Shown: positions 1 to 7,473 of the stretch, piece after piece
Position numbering within the stretch: the stretch's first letter is position 1
Layout of the letters: the number at the start of each line of letters is the position of its first letter
Virus record (IMG/VR): IMGVR_UViG_3300032163_000754
Span: 1 to 24,250 of that record
Strand: one strand, 5' to 3'
Source of the DNA: a virus
Length of the DNA: 24,250 nucleotides
The notes under the pieces: model-generated
What the model was told of the DNA's origin: nothing
Database searches by the model: none
What the model saw: only the letters and a program-made list of their open reading frames with translations
Program-made: the position numbers and the translations under genes

Positions 1-1545
1 GTAGATATGGATTATGTCACTGCTCTTACCTGGGTATCTAAGAAGTTCTTAGAGGGTATGAAGGGTAAACCGGGAGTGGATGATGATGCCCTAGATTTAC
101 TAATCGAACTTTCAGAACAATCAACCCATGTTGACACCCACAAAGACACACTTACTGAACGGATTCGTGTAGCTCAATCTCGTAAACGCGGTGTTTGTCT
201 GGCTACTCGCTATGAATCTGGTCCTGACGGTAATTGGTGTACATTTGCACCTGACCATGGTCATATCCAAGTTAGAGAAATTCCCAACCCCCATAAGAAT
301 GGTCGGATTCCATTTGTTATTAAATACTCCCAACCACTATTTGACTCTTTCTACGGGTTAGGTGATTTCCAACGTTCTAGAGCTATTCAGTTCGGGCGTG
401 ATGGTCTACGAAACTTCTACTTCAAGGGCGTTAAGATGAATCTTATACCACCGATTGTAGCTAACTCCAACGGTGTTATTAAACATACTTTGGACTATCG
501 AGAGGGTGCGGTAATGTTAGAGACCCTACCTAACTCTATCCGCCGACTAGAAACTTCTTCTGCCGGTCTCCAGACATATCAGGCGGCTATGAGCGACCTA
601 ACTGGCTCTCTCTTGTCTATGTATGGCACTCAAAACGCTTCTCTCCCTGGTGCCGAAGCCTTAAACCCCTCTCAGGGTAAAACACCGGCAGCTATTGGTT
701 ATTATGGTTCTAAGGAGGCTTCTCGTGATGGGTCAGAACTTCGGCATCTAGAGAGTGCTATAGAACAATTATTTGATGGATTATTCTCTGTTACTGCTAA
801 TATCGGGACAGAAGATATTCCTGTTGCTCTGTTCGCTAGCGACATACAGGAAATAATAGATTCTGGTATGGGAGACCTTCAAGACCTGTTCACGGCTAAG
901 TCTCTAAAGCTGGTATCTAAAGGTACGGCCGGAGAATTAAAGGTAGACCCTAAAAAACTTAAAGGGATAGAATATCGATTCAATATTTCACCTGATTCTA
1001 CAACTAAGGCAGACCGTCAAGCCGAACAACAGGCTTTTGACACATTTGTTAGTATGATTGCTAAGTTCCAGAATATTTTCAAAGATGACCCACGAGTAGA
1101 CGTCAACTGGGGAGCTATATTAGAAGCTGGTGAGAAACTATCAGGTGTTAAAGGTGCGAAGAATTTTGTTAAGTTCGACCCTAATCAACCTGCTCCTCAT
1201 CAAGTTCAACAACAAATAGCTCAGAAACCAGTTCCTCCTAAACAACTCTTAACCTACAAAGATGCTCCCGAAGACATTAAACGACAGATGGAATCCGCCG
1301 ACGGGTATCAACCCTCTCAGAATCCTCAGACTCCCGATATGGTTTTAAAAGCTCATCAACAAGACCATAAACAGGAACTTGACCAAGCAAAATTGATGCT
1401 CGATGCTCACAAACATACCGTTGATTCTGGTCATCAAGATAATCAAGCTAAAATGCAAATGAAACAACAGATGATGGCGTCTCAGCTACAGGCTAAGACT
1501 ACCAAAGAAACGGCTAGACAAAAACCTACTCCAACAGTAAAATAG
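1..1545 (+). CDS. Phage portal protein, 5' end outside the window
   Basis: Probable portal protein, the dodecameric ring at the capsid vertex through which DNA enters and leaves. The reading frame is open to the first base and the first ATG (position 7) has no ribosome site in view, so the N-terminus is missing; 512 residues are visible from that ATG. The segment around residues 115-145, with GLGDFQRSRAIQFGRDGLRN followed by a KMNLIPPIVAN-like stretch, matches the way podovirus-type portals run from a helix into a 'PPxxxx' strand. Residues from about 430 to the end are rich in Gln, Lys and Met and look coiled-coil, as in many portal C-termini. The position before a scaffold and a capsid gene supports the call. 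The assignment rests on recalled family pattern and gene order, not on a search. Confidence 0.75.
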   Translation, partial: VDMDYVTALTWVSKKFLEGMKGKPGVDDDALDLLIELSEQSTHVDTHKDTLTERIRVAQSRKRGVCLATRYESGPDGNWCTFAPDHGHIQVREIPNPHKNGRIPFVIKYSQPLFDSFYGLGDFQRSRAIQFGRDGLRNFYFKGVKMNLIPPIVANSNGVIKHTLDYREGAVMLETLPNSIRRLETSSAGLQTYQAAMSDLTGSLLSMYGTQNASLPGAEALNPSQGKTPAAIGYYGSKEASRDGSELRHLESAIEQLFDGLFSVTANIGTEDIPVALFASDIQEIIDSGMGDLQDLFTAKSLKLVSKGTAGELKVDPKKLKGIEYRFNISPDSTTKADRQAEQQAFDTFVSMIAKFQNIFKDDPRVDVNWGAILEAGEKLSGVKGAKNFVKFDPNQPAPHQVQQQIAQKPVPPKQLLTYKDAPEDIKRQMESADGYQPSQNPQTPDMVLKAHQQDHKQELDQAKLMLDAHKHTVDSGHQDNQAKMQMKQQMMASQLQAKTTKETARQKPTPTVK

Positions 1546-1560
1546 ATTTAAGGAGAATAT

Positions 1561-1893
1561 ATGGCAGAACACGTTATGACTGGCGATACATTCGGTACAG
1601 ACCTCCCAAAAACTCAAATTTCAGAAGAATTATTAACTGAAGAAAAGAACTTAGCCAAATACTCGAAATCTAAAGAATTTAAAGAAATACGTGAGTATTG
1701 GGAGAATCGCAAGACTTTTTTCATGTCTTATACCCCTAGTGGTTCCGAAATAAGGTTCCAGGTCCCCAATGACGATATAGCACAGATGTGGGTTTTAGCT
1801 AATAATATGATAAATGAGATAAACGCTTTTTTGTCTAGGTATGATAATGCAGTTGATGTGATGGAACAGGTAAATGATGTACAACGAACGTGA
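1561..1893 (+). CDS. Hypothetical protein between portal and scaffold
   Basis: A 110-residue protein of unknown function. It is preceded by a strong Shine-Dalgarno site (AAGGAG at about 1551-1556) and starts 15 bases after the portal stop. The composition is charged and mostly helical-looking, with a Lys/Glu-rich N-terminal half, a FFMSYTPSGSEIRFQVPNDD stretch that could be two strands, and a C-terminal helix. No signal peptide or membrane segment is visible. Its end overlaps the next gene by 20 bases, which points to translational coupling. Position in the head operon suggests a minor virion or assembly protein, but nothing in the sequence identifies a role. Confidence 0.7.
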   Translation: MAEHVMTGDTFGTDLPKTQISEELLTEEKNLAKYSKSKEFKEIREYWENRKTFFMSYTPSGSEIRFQVPNDDIAQMWVLANNMINEINAFLSRYDNAVDVMEQVNDVQRT

Positions 1894-2146
1894 ACTTAAA
1901 GATTTTGATTACTGGAAAATACCTCGACCCACTCACGATTTTCATGGAACCGACTCTTTAGAAAGTCCTATTTCTACAAATCTTAAAAGTATTAGACCAA
2001 GAAACTGGAGACAACAGGGGAACCAGTTGATAGCTGATACTGAAATGGGTTCGTTGGTTCAAACCATCCCCGTAGATTACTTGCTAGATGGTGTTGATAC
2101 AAATGGTTTACCTAAATTCAAAAAAGTAGTGTATAGTAACAACTAA
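1874..2146 (+). CDS. Hypothetical protein upstream of scaffold
   Basis: A 90-residue protein of unknown function. Two consecutive ATG codons (1874 and 1877) could start it, both inside the 3' end of the preceding gene, so it is probably translated by coupling. The N-terminus contains a polar, aromatic segment (DFDYWKIPRPTHDFHGTDSL), and the rest alternates short strands and turns with a QTIPVDYLLDGVDTNGLPKF segment near the end. There are no cysteines and no membrane segment. It belongs to the head operon by position; a small head or assembly factor is a guess only. Confidence 0.65.
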   Translation: MMYNERELKDFDYWKIPRPTHDFHGTDSLESPISTNLKSIRPRNWRQQGNQLIADTEMGSLVQTIPVDYLLDGVDTNGLPKFKKVVYSNN

Positions 2147-2217
2147 CGGGTCTGCCGCCGATTACGTGGCATGAAATAAAGATAAACATTGCCGACCGGA
2201 TGTTAAAACGAGGTCAT

Positions 2218-2222
2218 GGAGG
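2218..2222 (+). promoter_or_regulatory. Ribosome binding site deciding the scaffold start
   Basis: GGAGG lies 8 bases before the ATG at 2231. An upstream in-frame ATG at 2216 would overlap this site and has only GAGG two bases ahead of it, so translation more probably begins at 2231. Confidence 0.7.
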
Positions 2223-2230
2223 AAAACAAA

Positions 2231-3040
2231 ATGGCGAAAGAAGATGAGGTAAAACTAGAAGAAACTAAACCTGGAGAAATCGTAGTGGCTACTAAGCCAG
2301 AAGAGGAACCCAAGGAAGAACCGAAAGAAACGCCACCTCAAGAACCTGAACAATTAGAGGAAACCGAAGAGGAAACCCTAGACGAGGAAGCCTCGGTCGA
2401 GGAAGAAAGCGAAGAACAAGCTACTCCGCCGATGAGTAAACGCAAAGCCGAAAGGTTAGCTAAACTAGAGAATCTAGTATCCAAATTAAAGGGTGATGAG
2501 ACTCCTATTAAAGTCCCTAAACCGCAAGGTATTGACTACCGAGAAGTTCTTAATGCTGACGATGACACTATCGAACAGTTTGAGAATGACCGTCTAGCCA
2601 CCGCCGAAGCGTCGTTTAATCAGGGTCGTGAACAGGCTAAGTCGATGCAATTCCACACTCGGCTCGAGATAGATGCCCCCAAAGTTGAGGGTAAATATCC
2701 GATTCTCGACAAAGATTCACCAGATTTCAAACCCGAGACAGCTTCCGCTATCAACAGTTGGTATTTAACTAGCGTGGGATACAATCCCAAAACCGATACT
2801 GTCATAAACCCAAATGTTCGATACTCGGATTTTGTAGAAGGCATCATGGAACTGTCTGATTCAATGGCAGGAGATAAACTCCAAACAAGTAAAAAGAATA
2901 TTGCTTCGCAGGCAGCTAATATTGGTCTTCGACCAGACGGCTCAACCACGAAACTAAATCTCAACAAATCTCCCCAAGAGATGACTGACGAAGAATTGTC
3001 GGCGGTCATAAAACGTTCTGTTCGCAACATACAAAAGTAA
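2231..3040 (+). CDS. Capsid scaffolding protein
   Basis: Probable scaffolding protein, which guides assembly of the procapsid from coat subunits and then leaves the shell. The 269-residue product begins with about 63 residues dominated by Glu and Pro (runs such as EETEEETLDEEASVEEESEE), followed by a basic helix around 68-88 (MSKRKAERLAKLENLVSKLK). A mixed middle follows, and the C-terminus is basic (IKRSVRNIQK), as expected of the end that contacts coat protein. The acidic N-terminus, the basic C-terminal helix and the location directly before the major capsid gene are the usual marks of podovirus scaffolds. The start at 2231 is chosen for its ribosome site. An in-frame ATG at 2216 would add five residues. 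No protease motif is visible. Confidence 0.75.
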   Translation: MAKEDEVKLEETKPGEIVVATKPEEEPKEEPKETPPQEPEQLEETEEETLDEEASVEEESEEQATPPMSKRKAERLAKLENLVSKLKGDETPIKVPKPQGIDYREVLNADDDTIEQFENDRLATAEASFNQGREQAKSMQFHTRLEIDAPKVEGKYPILDKDSPDFKPETASAINSWYLTSVGYNPKTDTVINPNVRYSDFVEGIMELSDSMAGDKLQTSKKNIASQAANIGLRPDGSTTKLNLNKSPQEMTDEELSAVIKRSVRNIQK

Positions 3041-3052
3041 GGACGAAAGTCC
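3041..3052 (+). other. RNA hairpin with GAAA tetraloop ahead of the capsid gene
   Basis: GGAC-GAAA-GTCC forms a 4-bp stem closed by a GNRA tetraloop. It begins immediately after the scaffold stop codon and ends seven bases or so before the purine-rich ribosome site of the capsid gene. The structure is short but the tetraloop type is unusually stable in RNA. Confidence 0.45.
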
Positions 3053-3073
3053 AATAACAAAAAAGGAAATAAA

Positions 3074-3928
3074 ATGGGAACTACTGGCTCTAATGTAATC
3101 TTATCGATTGCTCAGACAGCTCAATATGTCCAGGAAGCCTGGACTAGAGACGTACAAGCTCCGTTTGATGCTATTTTGCAAGCCTCCAAGCTGGTCACTG
3201 ACCGCTCTGGTTTGGCTAAAGGTGTAGACACTATCCGTGTACCATTCACTGGTACCGTCAACGCTCGTGCAAAATCTGCTTCATCTGCTGTAACTTACGA
3301 CTCACCCGAAGGCACAGCAATCGCCCACTCAATCAACAAACACTACTACGTCGCTGTTCTAATCGAGGACATCGCTAAGGTCTTATCTAACTACGACCTG
3401 CAAACTGCTTTCCGAGACCGAATGGCAGAGGGCGTAGCCCGCCAAATCGACACTGACTTAATGAGCCTTTACGGTTCAGTAGGTTCAACTGTCACTGGTG
3501 GTGCAGTAATCGACGATGCAGACATCCTGACACTCGTTTACAACTTCGATAATGCCAACACTCCACAAAGCCAACGCCGTGGTATCATCGGTCACAACAC
3601 AAAAAGTGACCTGCTTGCTATCAACAAGTACGTCGCTTACGACCAAACCGGAAAAACCGGCAAAGCCGTTGACGGTGGCACAGGCTTAGTTGGCTCTTTG
3701 TACGGTATGGACCTTTACCACTCTGGTAATGTTCAAACCTCTACAACTGGCCGCAATCTGTTCTTCCACAAATCTGCTCTAGTTCTGGCTCAAGCTCAAC
3801 GACCTAAGTTCGAGATGGAATACTCCGTCGACTATGTTGGTTTAAAAACTGTTCTACACGCAATCTATGGTGTAGGCGTCGAACGAGCATCTAGCTTCCA
3901 GGAGCTTACTCGTACTACTGCTCCTTAG
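3074..3928 (+). CDS. Major capsid protein (HK97-fold type)
   Basis: Probable major capsid protein that forms the icosahedral shell. The 284-residue product fits the size of compact coat proteins without a long processed arm. Recognisable features are an N-terminal helix (residues 1-30), a strand-rich segment with TIRVPFTGTVNARAKSASSA around 53-72, a long acidic helix (AVLIEDIAKVLSNYDLQTAF followed by RDRMAEGVARQIDTDLMSLY) typical of the spine helix, and a C-terminal VGLKTVLHAIYGVGVERASS strand. The 'GRNLFFHKSALVLAQAQRPK' segment near 227-247 is common in the C-terminal part of phage coat proteins. The start is preceded by AAGGAAA. Codon choice is more even and slightly more GC-rich than in neighbours, consistent with high expression. 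Confidence 0.85.
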   Translation: MGTTGSNVILSIAQTAQYVQEAWTRDVQAPFDAILQASKLVTDRSGLAKGVDTIRVPFTGTVNARAKSASSAVTYDSPEGTAIAHSINKHYYVAVLIEDIAKVLSNYDLQTAFRDRMAEGVARQIDTDLMSLYGSVGSTVTGGAVIDDADILTLVYNFDNANTPQSQRRGIIGHNTKSDLLAINKYVAYDQTGKTGKAVDGGTGLVGSLYGMDLYHSGNVQTSTTGRNLFFHKSALVLAQAQRPKFEMEYSVDYVGLKTVLHAIYGVGVERASSFQELTRTTAP

Positions 3929-3941
3929 TGAGCTAGCTTAT

Positions 3942-3963
3942 GGGGCGGGCTATTAACCGCCCC
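3942..3963 (+). other. GC-rich RNA hairpin after the capsid gene
   Basis: GGGGCGG (3942-3948) pairs perfectly with CCGCCCC (3957-3963) around an 8-base loop. No T-run follows, so it is not a canonical intrinsic terminator. It more likely acts as a partial attenuator or as a 3' stabilising structure for capsid mRNA. The ribosome site of the next gene begins about five bases later. Confidence 0.6.
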
Positions 3964-3983
3964 TAATAAGGAAAGGGGATAAT

Positions 3984-4181
3984 ATGCCTTCACGTTCAGA
4001 ACTTATACTTCGCGCTGGTGCTGTCAATGTAGATGTCACAGCTACGAAGTACATGAATGACTCTGTTCTAGAGCAAGCAGTTATCTATGCTGAAAAAGCA
4101 GTTACCACCGTAACTAATGCGACTACAATCGCTCCAACTGCGGCTGCGATTGCTAGAGTAAGCGGGGGAGCTAATATCTAA
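3984..4181 (+). CDS. Small alanine/threonine-rich head-module protein
   Basis: A 65-residue protein of unknown function, preceded by a strong purine-rich ribosome site (AAGGAAAGGGG at 3968-3978). The N-terminal half is polar; the C-terminal half is rich in Ala, Thr and Val (AVTTVTNATTIAPTAAAIAR) and lacks the length or charge boundary of a clear membrane helix. Position right after the capsid gene is where podoviruses and siphoviruses often carry a decoration or head-completion protein, but no motif confirms that. Its stop overlaps by one base the ATG of an 18-codon reading frame. Confidence 0.6.
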   Translation: MPSRSELILRAGAVNVDVTATKYMNDSVLEQAVIYAEKAVTTVTNATTIAPTAAAIARVSGGANI

Positions 4182-4237
4182 TGGCTAATAAACTACATCT
4201 AGACGTAGACCCCAATGACCCTCGAGCAAACAGATAG
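4181..4237 (+). CDS. Possible 18-residue peptide in TAATG overlap
   Basis: An ATG sharing its A with the preceding stop (TAATG) opens an 18-codon frame reading MANKLHLDVDPNDPRANR before TAG at 4235-4237. The junction type is the same as elsewhere in this genome, and translation by re-initiation is plausible. It could also be the remnant of a longer gene or chance, since it ends just before the terminator. Confidence 0.25.
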   Translation: MANKLHLDVDPNDPRANR

Positions 4238-4254
4238 ACTGACCGCTCTACAAT

Positions 4255-4283
4255 AATCCCCTTGTGTTTTATAGGGGATTTTT
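4255..4283 (+). terminator. Intrinsic terminator closing the head operon
   Basis: AATCCCCT (4255-4262) pairs with AGGGGATT (4273-4280) to give an 8-bp stem with a 10-base loop, followed by a run of T (4279-4283). This is a good Rho-independent terminator. It separates head genes from the glycan cassette. A weak promoter-like pair (TTGTGT at 4262-4267 and TATTGT at 4285-4290, 17-base spacer) overlaps it and might start the next operon, but the match is poor. Confidence 0.85.
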
Positions 4284-4308
4284 GTATTGTTTACCTAAGG
4301 ACTAAAAT

Positions 4309-4602
4309 ATGCGTAAAAGCAAACTCACAGCTCAAGAGCTTGAAGAGTCGGAATTAGCTGAACATCAACAACGCCAACAAAGAAATGGCGGATTTTCGAT
4401 TCGTAGTGTTCGTGATAGGGGGTGGGGGCATATTATAGATAAAAAAAGCAATCATAGATGTTCAATTCTTTGGCATGTAGATAATCGTATCCCTGGGGTT
4501 TACTATAGTGGTGTTCCGGCTGGTAGAATTGTACTTGTATCAGACGGTAAAGAAATGGTTTTTAATGTTGATGAACTACAGAAATTGTTGAGATGGGCTT
4601 AA
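4309..4602 (+). CDS. Hypothetical protein opening the glycan cassette
   Basis: A 97-residue protein of unknown function, the first gene after the terminator, with a Shine-Dalgarno-like CTAAGGA before its ATG. Residues 1-25 are a charged, Gln/Glu-rich helix (KLTAQELEESELAEHQQRQQ). The rest appears to be a small beta-rich domain (GWGHIIDKKSNHRCSILWHV, then VYYSGVPAGRIVLVSDGKEM) ending in a short helix. It has one cysteine and no membrane segment. Its last 10 bases overlap the epimerase gene, so it is probably co-translated with the cassette, but a catalytic role cannot be assigned. Confidence 0.65.
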   Translation: MRKSKLTAQELEESELAEHQQRQQRNGGFSIRSVRDRGWGHIIDKKSNHRCSILWHVDNRIPGVYYSGVPAGRIVLVSDGKEMVFNVDELQKLLRWA

Positions 4603-5318
4603 GCAGAATAGTAGTTACCGGACATTTAGGTTTTATAGGAAGCTATTTGATGCCTAAACTACAAAATGCTATAGGGTTAGATATAAAAGAAGGTAACGAC
4701 ATTCTAGACTGCGACTTACCAGATGTTGGTTTAGTCATTCATCTAGCTGCTGAACCTGGGGTGGTTGCCTCAGTAGCCGACCCCTTCAAAAATGCAGAAA
4801 CTAATATTCTAGGAACTATAAGGTTGGCAGAAAGATACAAAAATGCTCAGTTTATTTTTGCAAGTTCCGGTGGTACTATTCAGGAAACCATTGAATCACC
4901 ATACGGATTATCTAAATACGTCTGTGAGGAATATGTAAAAATGCTATGCAACCACCCTACCATCTTAAGATTCCCAAATGTCTACGGTAAGGGTAGTCGT
5001 AGTGTTGTCGACAAGTGGCTAGTAGGAGACGAACTTACTATTTACGGTGATGGACAAACTAAACGAATCTATGGATATGTAGAAGATATTGTTGAGGCAA
5101 TTATTCTTTCTATAGATTGGGATTCTGGCACTTACAAATTGGGTAGTAACCAAGTGTATAGTGTTTTAGAGGTAGCTAAAGCCATAGATAAACCGATAAA
5201 ATTTGCTCCTGCTCGCAAGGGAGAGATAACACATACTAAATCCGTACTCCCGAACACAACCCCTAACTGGATACCCAAAGTAGAACTTATGGATTACATC
5301 TATGGAAAAATTAAATGA
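4593..5318 (+). CDS. NAD-dependent sugar epimerase/dehydratase (extended SDR)
   Basis: Probable nucleotide-sugar epimerase or dehydratase of the extended short-chain dehydrogenase family, expected to act in the cytoplasm on an NDP-sugar that supplies the downstream transferases. Visible motifs are the dinucleotide-binding TGHLGFIGS (residues 9-17), LAAEPG (51-56), the catalytic Ser region FASSGGT (89-95), the YxxxK pair Y104/K108 in SPYGLSK, RFPNVYGKG (126-134) and a substrate-side YGDGQTKRIYGYVED (151-165). At 241 residues it is shorter than typical GalE-type enzymes (about 310-340); the loss appears spread through the first Rossmann half and the C-terminus. All key catalytic residues remain, so it is probably active. 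It overlaps the preceding gene by 10 bases. Confidence 0.85.
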   Translation: MGLSRIVVTGHLGFIGSYLMPKLQNAIGLDIKEGNDILDCDLPDVGLVIHLAAEPGVVASVADPFKNAETNILGTIRLAERYKNAQFIFASSGGTIQETIESPYGLSKYVCEEYVKMLCNHPTILRFPNVYGKGSRSVVDKWLVGDELTIYGDGQTKRIYGYVEDIVEAIILSIDWDSGTYKLGSNQVYSVLEVAKAIDKPIKFAPARKGEITHTKSVLPNTTPNWIPKVELMDYIYGKIK

Positions 5319-5463
5319 ACATCTACAACTTGAATACACGATTGGTTACTTGGTTATGATACTGGCAATTATACCATTATCTCCGGAGTGGAGAGTTATT
5401 TATACTGAAAGAATTGAAGAATTAAAGGAGAAATACAATGCTATCGATAATTATCCCATCTAG
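5302..5463 (+). CDS. Small single-span membrane-type protein
   Basis: A 53-residue reading frame bridges the gap between the epimerase and the GT2 transferase, overlapping the first by 17 bases and the second by 26. The product has a charged N-terminus (MEKLNEHLQLEYT), one hydrophobic stretch (IGYLVMILAIIPL, about residues 14-26) and a charged C-terminal helix (WRVIYTERIEELKEKY). That architecture suggests a membrane anchor or adaptor. The ribosome site is weak (GGA at 5291-5293). Supporting reality, it fills what would otherwise be a gap of about 120 bases in a cassette where other genes abut. It would be the only membrane-type component of the cassette. The hydrophobic run is short, so a buried helix is the alternative. 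Confidence 0.5.
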   Translation: MEKLNEHLQLEYTIGYLVMILAIIPLSPEWRVIYTERIEELKEKYNAIDNYPI

Positions 5464-6421
5464 GGTTGACCAGTATCTAGAGAAAACTATTGAGAGTTTA
5501 CTGAACCAAGCTAGGGGTGAAATTGAGATTATTGTGATTTTAGATGGTTACTGGCCCAAGACGAAACTTGAGGATAGACCCAAACTAACTATTATCCATC
5601 AGGGTGAGCTACATGACAATCTGGGGATGAGGTCTGCCATAAATGCTGGCATGTCTATTGCTAATGGTGAGTATGTTATGAAAGTTGATGAACATGTGCT
5701 TATGGATGAAGGTTTTGATGAAAAATTAAAGTTAGATTGTGAAGATAATTGGGTTGTCGTCCCTCGTCGCTACCGGCTTGACGCCGATAAATGGGAAATT
5801 ATAAATGACGGTCGCCCCCCTGTCGACTACATGTATATCGCTTATCCTTACGAGAGGCCGTTTGACCGCCGTTGTGGCTTATATGGCGGGGGTATAGACA
5901 AACAACGCCATATAAGCCGTTCTGATACAGAAATCGACGACACGATGTCGTGGCAAGGCTCATGCTATTTTATGAAAAAGACTTATTGGGATGAATTGTT
6001 CCCTGACGGGTTAGATAATGATAATTATGGTCCATTTAACGGGGAGGCACAAGAAATCGGCTTCAAGGCTCAGTTAAGTGGGGGTAGAGTAATGGTAAAT
6101 AAGAAAACTTTCTATGCCCACTACCACAAGGGCAAGGATGGCAAGGGGTATGGATTCTCTCGGGAGCAATACAAGCGACACGAAACCTATAAAGAAAAGG
6201 CCCGTATACATATGATGAATTATTGGCTCTTAAATAAATGGTCTTCTCCCCCCAGAATCCACGACTTTAAGTGGTTAATAGACACCTTTAATCCACCTGG
6301 CTGGCCGAAAGACTGGGAGACACGAATACATGAAGACGCTAAAACTGATTGGTCTAGGGACCCGTCAAAGCAACCATCTGGATGGGTCAATTCAGAGGGA
6401 TTACCGGAGTTAGAGATATGA
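5438..6421 (+). CDS. GT2-family glycosyltransferase
   Basis: Probable GT-A fold inverting glycosyltransferase of family GT2, transferring a sugar from a nucleotide donor. The 327-residue product opens with LSIIIPSRVDQYLEKTIESL and VILDG (residues 33-37). The metal/donor motif is V-D84-E-H86 in place of the common DxD, with SWQGSCYFM (171-179), GEAQEIGFK (about 202-210) and a histidine in FYAHYHKG (225-232). The combination of VDEH, WQGS and a late histidine resembles the polypeptide GalNAc-transferase-like branch. The N-terminal domain of the protein starting at 11215 has the same signature (VDAH, LQGSCF, WYAH), so the two are paralogs. A good ribosome site (AAAGGAG) precedes the start. A perfect 13-bp inverted repeat lies inside the gene at 5876-5918. 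Confidence 0.85.
   Translation: MLSIIIPSRVDQYLEKTIESLLNQARGEIEIIVILDGYWPKTKLEDRPKLTIIHQGELHDNLGMRSAINAGMSIANGEYVMKVDEHVLMDEGFDEKLKLDCEDNWVVVPRRYRLDADKWEIINDGRPPVDYMYIAYPYERPFDRRCGLYGGGIDKQRHISRSDTEIDDTMSWQGSCYFMKKTYWDELFPDGLDNDNYGPFNGEAQEIGFKAQLSGGRVMVNKKTFYAHYHKGKDGKGYGFSREQYKRHETYKEKARIHMMNYWLLNKWSSPPRIHDFKWLIDTFNPPGWPKDWETRIHEDAKTDWSRDPSKQPSGWVNSEGLPELEI
5876..5918 (+). repeat. Perfect 13-bp inverted repeat inside the GT2 gene
   Basis: GGCTTATATGGCG (5876-5888) and CGCCATATAAGCC (5906-5918) are exact reverse complements separated by 17 bases. In RNA this gives a stable stem-loop in the middle of the coding sequence, between residues about 147 and 161. It is not followed by a T-run. Confidence 0.9.
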
Positions 6422-6424
6422 GAG

Positions 6425-6997
6425 ATGAACAAGGCCGTTTTATCAATTATGCGTAACCGCACCGAACTCGCCCGCCACTTCGCCTCCCTTGGGTTCAAGA
6501 AAGGAGTAGAGGTTGGATTATGCCACGGGCGCTACTCCAAGATTCTCTATGATAATATCCCAGGATTGGAACTTCTAAGCATAGATGCCTACCGACCCTA
6601 CGGAGGACATGGCATTAACCGCATACAGTCTACCCACGACGCCAATATGATTACCGCCCACGAAGCACTTAAGGACTATCCAAACTTTGTGATGGTGGTG
6701 GCGGACGCCCACGAAACAAGTAGGTGGATAGCTGATGGCTCACTGGACTTCGTATTCATCGACGGCGCCCACGATTACGAAGCTGTTAAACGGGACATCA
6801 TTGACTGGGCACCCAAAGTCAGAAAAGGTGGTATTGTCTCTGGACATGATTACATATGGGGAAAATGGAATAAAATTGGCGTTATACCTGCTGTAAATGA
6901 ATTTACTAAAGAAAACAATTATGAGTTGCTAACTACTGAATATGACCCCAATGCGGAGAGAGACGATAGACAAGAAGATTGGTACTTCGTAAAATGA
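6425..6997 (+). CDS. Class I SAM-dependent methyltransferase (Methyltransf_24-like), copy A
   Basis: Probable S-adenosylmethionine-dependent methyltransferase. The 190-residue product has motif I GVEVGLCHG (27-35), an acidic residue after strand 2 (D54 in LSIDAY), DFVFIDGAHDYEAVKRDI (108-125) and GGIVSGHDY (135-143). The last two segments are characteristic of the Methyltransf_24 group found in glycan and natural-product operons, where O-methylation of a sugar is common. The substrate here is unknown; a sugar made by the neighbouring transferases is the natural candidate. It starts 3 bases after the GT2 stop, and its own TGA overlaps the ATG of the next gene (ATGA). It is clearly paralogous to the protein at 7466. 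Confidence 0.85.
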   Translation: MNKAVLSIMRNRTELARHFASLGFKKGVEVGLCHGRYSKILYDNIPGLELLSIDAYRPYGGHGINRIQSTHDANMITAHEALKDYPNFVMVVADAHETSRWIADGSLDFVFIDGAHDYEAVKRDIIDWAPKVRKGGIVSGHDYIWGKWNKIGVIPAVNEFTKENNYELLTTEYDPNAERDDRQEDWYFVK

Positions 6998-7473
6998 GTG
7001 TTGTTGGCTCGGGCGATATAGCCTCAGTTCTCAAAGACCGACCAGGTTTTATCTGGTTTGCCTCTGGTGTGAGTCATTCTCAGGAGGCAAGAGAGGCAGA
7101 GTATGGTAGAGAGATTGACCTTTTGATGAGTCAGAACAAAGATAAACATCTGGTCTATTTTTCTTCTCTGTCGATATTCTATGCCGAGGGACGGTATCAA
7201 ATACATAAACGTCAGATGGAAGAAATTATTAAATCTAATTGGAAGAAATATACGATTGTAAGGTTGGGAAATATCTCTTGGGGTACTAATTCTAATACAC
7301 TAATCAATTACCTAAAGAACCACCCCGAAGCTGAGATAAGGGATGAATACAGGTTTGTAATAGATAAGGAAGAGTTCCTATGGTGGATAAATCTTGTCCC
7401 TAGTTGGAGTACAGAATTCAATTGCCCGGGTCGCAGATTAAAAGTAAGAGAAATTAAGGAGTTATATGTTTGA
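6994..7473 (+). CDS. Reduced SDR / epimerase-like protein
   Basis: A 159-residue protein related to NAD-dependent epimerases but much shorter. It keeps a glycine-rich start (VVGSGDIASVL, residues 3-13), FASGVSHSQ (22-30), the serine pair in YFSSLSIFY (55-63), Y68-x3-K72 in RYQIHK, and VRLGNISWG (89-97), which corresponds to the epimerase RxxNxYG segment. Most of the first Rossmann half between the glycine loop and FASG is missing. The start at 6994 is preferred because its ATG overlaps the preceding stop (ATGA); an upstream TTG at 6979 is possible. It could be a minimal enzyme or a cofactor-binding partner. The end overlaps the next gene by 8 bases. Confidence 0.65.
   Translation: MSVVGSGDIASVLKDRPGFIWFASGVSHSQEAREAEYGREIDLLMSQNKDKHLVYFSSLSIFYAEGRYQIHKRQMEEIIKSNWKKYTIVRLGNISWGTNSNTLINYLKNHPEAEIRDEYRFVIDKEEFLWWINLVPSWSTEFNCPGRRLKVREIKELYV

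Noticed and set aside
2147-2215. The spacer before the scaffold gene as a terminator or promoter region
   Set aside because: Only a weak TGCC/GGCA pairing is visible, with no T-run and no convincing -35/-10 pair.
3942-3963. The hairpin after the capsid gene as an intrinsic terminator
   Set aside because: No T-run follows the stem; the next bases are TAATAAGG leading into a ribosome site.
5876-5918. The inverted repeat as an invertible switch or insertion-sequence end
   Set aside because: No recombinase or transposase gene occurs nearby, the arms lie within an intact coding sequence only 17 bases apart, and no target duplication is seen.
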